NCBI GenBank assembly: GCA_009845425.1
Contig: VXZQ01000012.1
Span: 393,214-457,213 of the forward strand
Reading direction: 5' to 3'
Length of the DNA: 64,000 bases
Source: Holophagales bacterium
GTDB taxonomy: Bacteria > Acidobacteriota > Thermoanaerobaculia > Multivoradales > Multivoraceae
The position numbers and the translations under genes are program-made. Positions 62,155 to 64,000 of this stretch are shown here, one piece after another. The notes beneath the pieces are model-generated. The model did not search any database. It had not been told where the DNA came from and saw only the letters and a list, made by a program, of their open reading frames with translations. Numbering within the stretch: position 1 is the stretch's first letter; the number at the start of each line of letters is the position of its first letter.

Positions 62155-63902
62155 GCCGACATTCTACGTTCCGGCACCTGGTCGTTTCCGGCTGGCCGGG
62201 CGTCTTCGAGTCTCACGACGGGACCGCCCTGGTAGGTATCCCACTCCAGGGCGCCGAGAACCTCGAAACGGCCATCGAGGCTGGCCGCCCGCTCCTTCCA
62301 GCCCCAGCCCAGCAACCAGACGGGTCGGCCTGCTTCCGAACCCCGGCCGCGCGCGGCCCGGACGCGCAGCTTGACGTGGTCATCGCCGAACTCGCGTAGC
62401 GAGCCGACCCGTTCGAGCGGACCGAGACGTATCAGGGGCCGCCGGTTCCCTTCACCGTGCGGCTCCAGCCTGGCCAGTTCCGTGTAGAGCCCGGTACCGA
62501 TCTGCTCGGCGGAGAGTGCCAGCTCGTACTCGCGGCGACGCACCAGAATCTCGGGCGGCCACTCCGCGGTTTCCTCCATCGCGACTCTGAGTTCAGGCAA
62601 CTCGGAAACCGCCACGGAGAGGCCGATCGCCTGGGGATGGCCGCCGAACCGGCTCGTCAGATGCCGAAAGCCGGCCACGAACGAGTGGAGATCGAGATGC
62701 GGGATGCTCCGGCCCGATCCGGTACCGGTTTCCCCGTGCACGCCCAGGAGGATCACCGGCCGGTGAAACTCGCGGGCGAGCCGTCCGGCAGCGATTCCCA
62801 CCACGCCGCGGTGCCATTCGGGGCTCCAGGCCACCAGAATGCCCGGCAACGGGTCGCGGGCCGCAAAGACCTCGGCAGCCTGCTTCACGACCCGCCGCTC
62901 CTCCGCCTGACGGTTGCGGTTCAGGGTGTCGAGCTCGCCGGCCAGCCGGTCCGCCTCCGCCGCATCCCGGGTCAGGAGCAGTCGAAGTGCGAGGGCGGCA
63001 TCGGCGAGGCGTCCGGCGGCGTTGATCCGCGGTCCGAGGCGGAAAGCGACCTCGGTCGACGATACCGAGCCCGCGATGCGCGCCACCCGCATCAACGCCC
63101 GCAGTCCCGGTGAGCGGGCCTCCGAGAGGGCCTGCAGACCGAGCGCGGCGATCACGCGGTTCTCTCCCACCAGCGGCACGACGTCGGCAATCGTGCCCAG
63201 ACACGCGATCCGCAGCAGGGCGGCCAGCGGCTCGTCGCGACCGCTTCGCCGCAGCACCCCCTGCGCCAGCTTGAAGGCGAGGCCGGCACCGCAGAGGTGG
63301 CGGAACGGATAGCTGCAGTGATCCTGGAGCGGGTTGATCTGGATCGCTTGCGAGGGAAAGTCGCTGCCGACGACATGGTGGTCGGTCACGATCACCTCGA
63401 TCCCGCGCTCGATCGCCGCCAGCACCGCATCGGCGGAAGTCGTTCCGCAGTCCACGGTGACGATCAGGGAGGCGCCGGCTCGATCGGCCTTCTCCACCTG
63501 AAGGGTCTGGAAGCCATACCCTTCCGTGAGCCGGTTCGGGAGGATCGGAACGACTTCGGCACCAAGCGCCCGCAACACCGCGGTCAGGAGAGCGCAGGCG
63601 GTCACGCCATCCACGTCGTAGTCCCCGACCACGGCGACCGTACCGCTGTCGCGGCAGGCGGTCAGCAGGCGGTCTACCGCCTCCTCCATGCCCTGCAGCA
63701 GGAAGGGATCGTGCAAGTCGCGTCGATGGGGCGCCAGGAAAGCGTCGGCTTCCGATGGGGTCCTGACGCCTCTACGGGCAAGCGGCGCCGCCAGCAGACC
63801 GTATCCCGCGTCCGCCAGCGCGGCTGCGGTCCCGGGCGTCGGTTTCTCGAGCCACTCCGCCGCGTGCGCTCGTCCTTCCTCCACGGCAACTCGACGCGTC
63901 AC
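62151..63902 (-). CDS. recJ: Single-stranded-DNA-specific exonuclease RecJ
   Basis: 583 aa from GTG 63902. DHH phosphoesterase domain: motif I 'VAVVGDYDVDGVTACALL', motif II 'LIVTVDCGTTSADAV', motif III 'EVIVTDHHVVG' and motif IV 'YPFRHLCGAGLAFKL'. The DHHA1 domain has 'VAWSPEWHRGVVGIAAGRLA' and 'GSGRSIPHLDLHSFVAGF', and a C-terminal OB-like domain follows. It degrades ssDNA 5' to 3' in RecF-pathway repair and mismatch repair. Its start overlaps a possible priA stop; its own stop overlaps the LptC-LptA gene. Confidence 0.95.
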   Translation of the reverse strand: MTRRVAVEEGRAHAAEWLEKPTPGTAAALADAGYGLLAAPLARRGVRTPSEADAFLAPHRRDLHDPFLLQGMEEAVDRLLTACRDSGTVAVVGDYDVDGVTACALLTAVLRALGAEVVPILPNRLTEGYGFQTLQVEKADRAGASLIVTVDCGTTSADAVLAAIERGIEVIVTDHHVVGSDFPSQAIQINPLQDHCSYPFRHLCGAGLAFKLAQGVLRRSGRDEPLAALLRIACLGTIADVVPLVGENRVIAALGLQALSEARSPGLRALMRVARIAGSVSSTEVAFRLGPRINAAGRLADAALALRLLLTRDAAEADRLAGELDTLNRNRQAEERRVVKQAAEVFAARDPLPGILVAWSPEWHRGVVGIAAGRLAREFHRPVILLGVHGETGTGSGRSIPHLDLHSFVAGFRHLTSRFGGHPQAIGLSVAVSELPELRVAMEETAEWPPEILVRRREYELALSAEQIGTGLYTELARLEPHGEGNRRPLIRLGPLERVGSLREFGDDHVKLRVRAARGRGSEAGRPVWLLGWGWKERAASLDGRFEVLGALEWDTYQGGPVVRLEDARPAGNDQVPERRMSA

Positions 63903-63940
63903 ATCAGGTCCTGCGGATCGACGTCGACGGTCAGGTCGGG
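63899..63940 (-). CDS. 3' end of a priA-like gene (partial)
   Basis: Thirteen codons ending 'PDLTVDVDPQDLM' then TGA, overlapping the recJ GTG by 4 bases. PriA helicases typically end in a strand of the form V-D-V-D-P-x-x-L/M, so this looks like the priA C-terminus in a priA-recJ pair. The reading frame is not supported upstream of about 63968, where a stop appears, which fits a disrupted or mis-joined gene. Confidence 0.4.
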   Translation of the reverse strand, partial: PDLTVDVDPQDLM

Positions 63941-64000
63941 CGCCGGCGCCGGCTCCCCTGGAGCGTCTCAAGGGACAGTGGCGCTTCCAGTTCCTGATGC
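63940..64000 (+). CDS. priA-like fragment on the opposite strand (partial)
   Basis: The + strand frame reads 'APAPAPLERLKGQWRFQFLM' up to the window edge. This matches the PriA motif of the form P-A-P-L-x-R-L-[KR]-G-x-[WY]-R-[FW]-Q found about 40 residues before the PriA C-terminus. It is on the wrong strand relative to the C-terminal fragment next to it; the two meet at a 12-bp palindrome (63939-63950). Confidence 0.35.

Overview
The window is about two-thirds G+C, densely coded, and reads as chromosome of a diderm, LPS-making bacterium. Tol-Pal, LptB/LptE/LptF-G/LptA-C homologues, lipoproteins and RND efflux pumps show the outer membrane. A VWFA-related secreted protein, the CarboxypepD_reg/TPR protein, the RpoN-PTS-RapZ cluster and fused Lpt genes together suggest Acidobacteriota; this is inference, since no rRNA gene is present. 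I see no insertion sequence, prophage, CRISPR array or integrase, and no gap between genes longer than about 200 bases.

Layout. 1-7.1 kb: an FtsX-type ABC permease facing a TPR protein / S9 peptidase pair. 7.1-18.5 kb: one long + strand run with cca, an ECF sigma factor, a small membrane protein, a CpxP-like periplasmic protein, and two RND permeases flanking one membrane-fusion adaptor. 18.5-30.4 kb: a haem-binding dehydrogenase-like protein, a divergent Nramp-like transporter, a FrcBCA-like sugar importer, a VWFA-related protein, a secreted PIG-L deacetylase, an LLM oxidoreductase and ahcY. 30.5-38.9 kb: a LysM transglycosylase, a lipoprotein amidohydrolase, rsmD, tRNA-Leu(CAG), a lipoprotein, der, a MerR-type regulator, tRNA-Pro(GGG), ribH, nusB and lptE. 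38.9-44.2 kb (-): tolQ-tolR-tonB/tolA-like-tolB-pal-cpoB and rpsT. 44.3-48.2 kb: etfBA, an SpoU-type methyltransferase and metK.

48.2-64 kb is entirely - strand: a fused LptF-LptG, then a 28-bp site that I read as the chromosomal dif site, then miaB-bfn-parB, then recJ-lptCA-lptB and rpoN-ptsN-rapZ-EIIA(Man)-HPr-EI. Genes left of the dif-like site are mostly + and those right of it are all -, as expected where two replication forks meet. The rpoN operon has a near-consensus sigma-54 promoter and looks self-regulated. It carries PTS phosphocarriers but no EIIB/EIIC, so it is probably a regulatory phosphorelay rather than a sugar transporter.

Regulation at the sequence level is distinctive. 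Many first genes of operons have a TANNNT -10-like hexamer only 6-9 bases before the start codon and no Shine-Dalgarno sequence, which suggests leaderless or near-leaderless transcripts. In three divergent gene pairs the two -10 hexamers overlap on opposite strands. Genes inside operons usually overlap by 4 bases (ATGA/GTGA). At the extreme right edge, the end of a priA-like gene appears to be split onto opposite strands at a 12-bp palindrome, which is either a small inversion or an assembly chimera.
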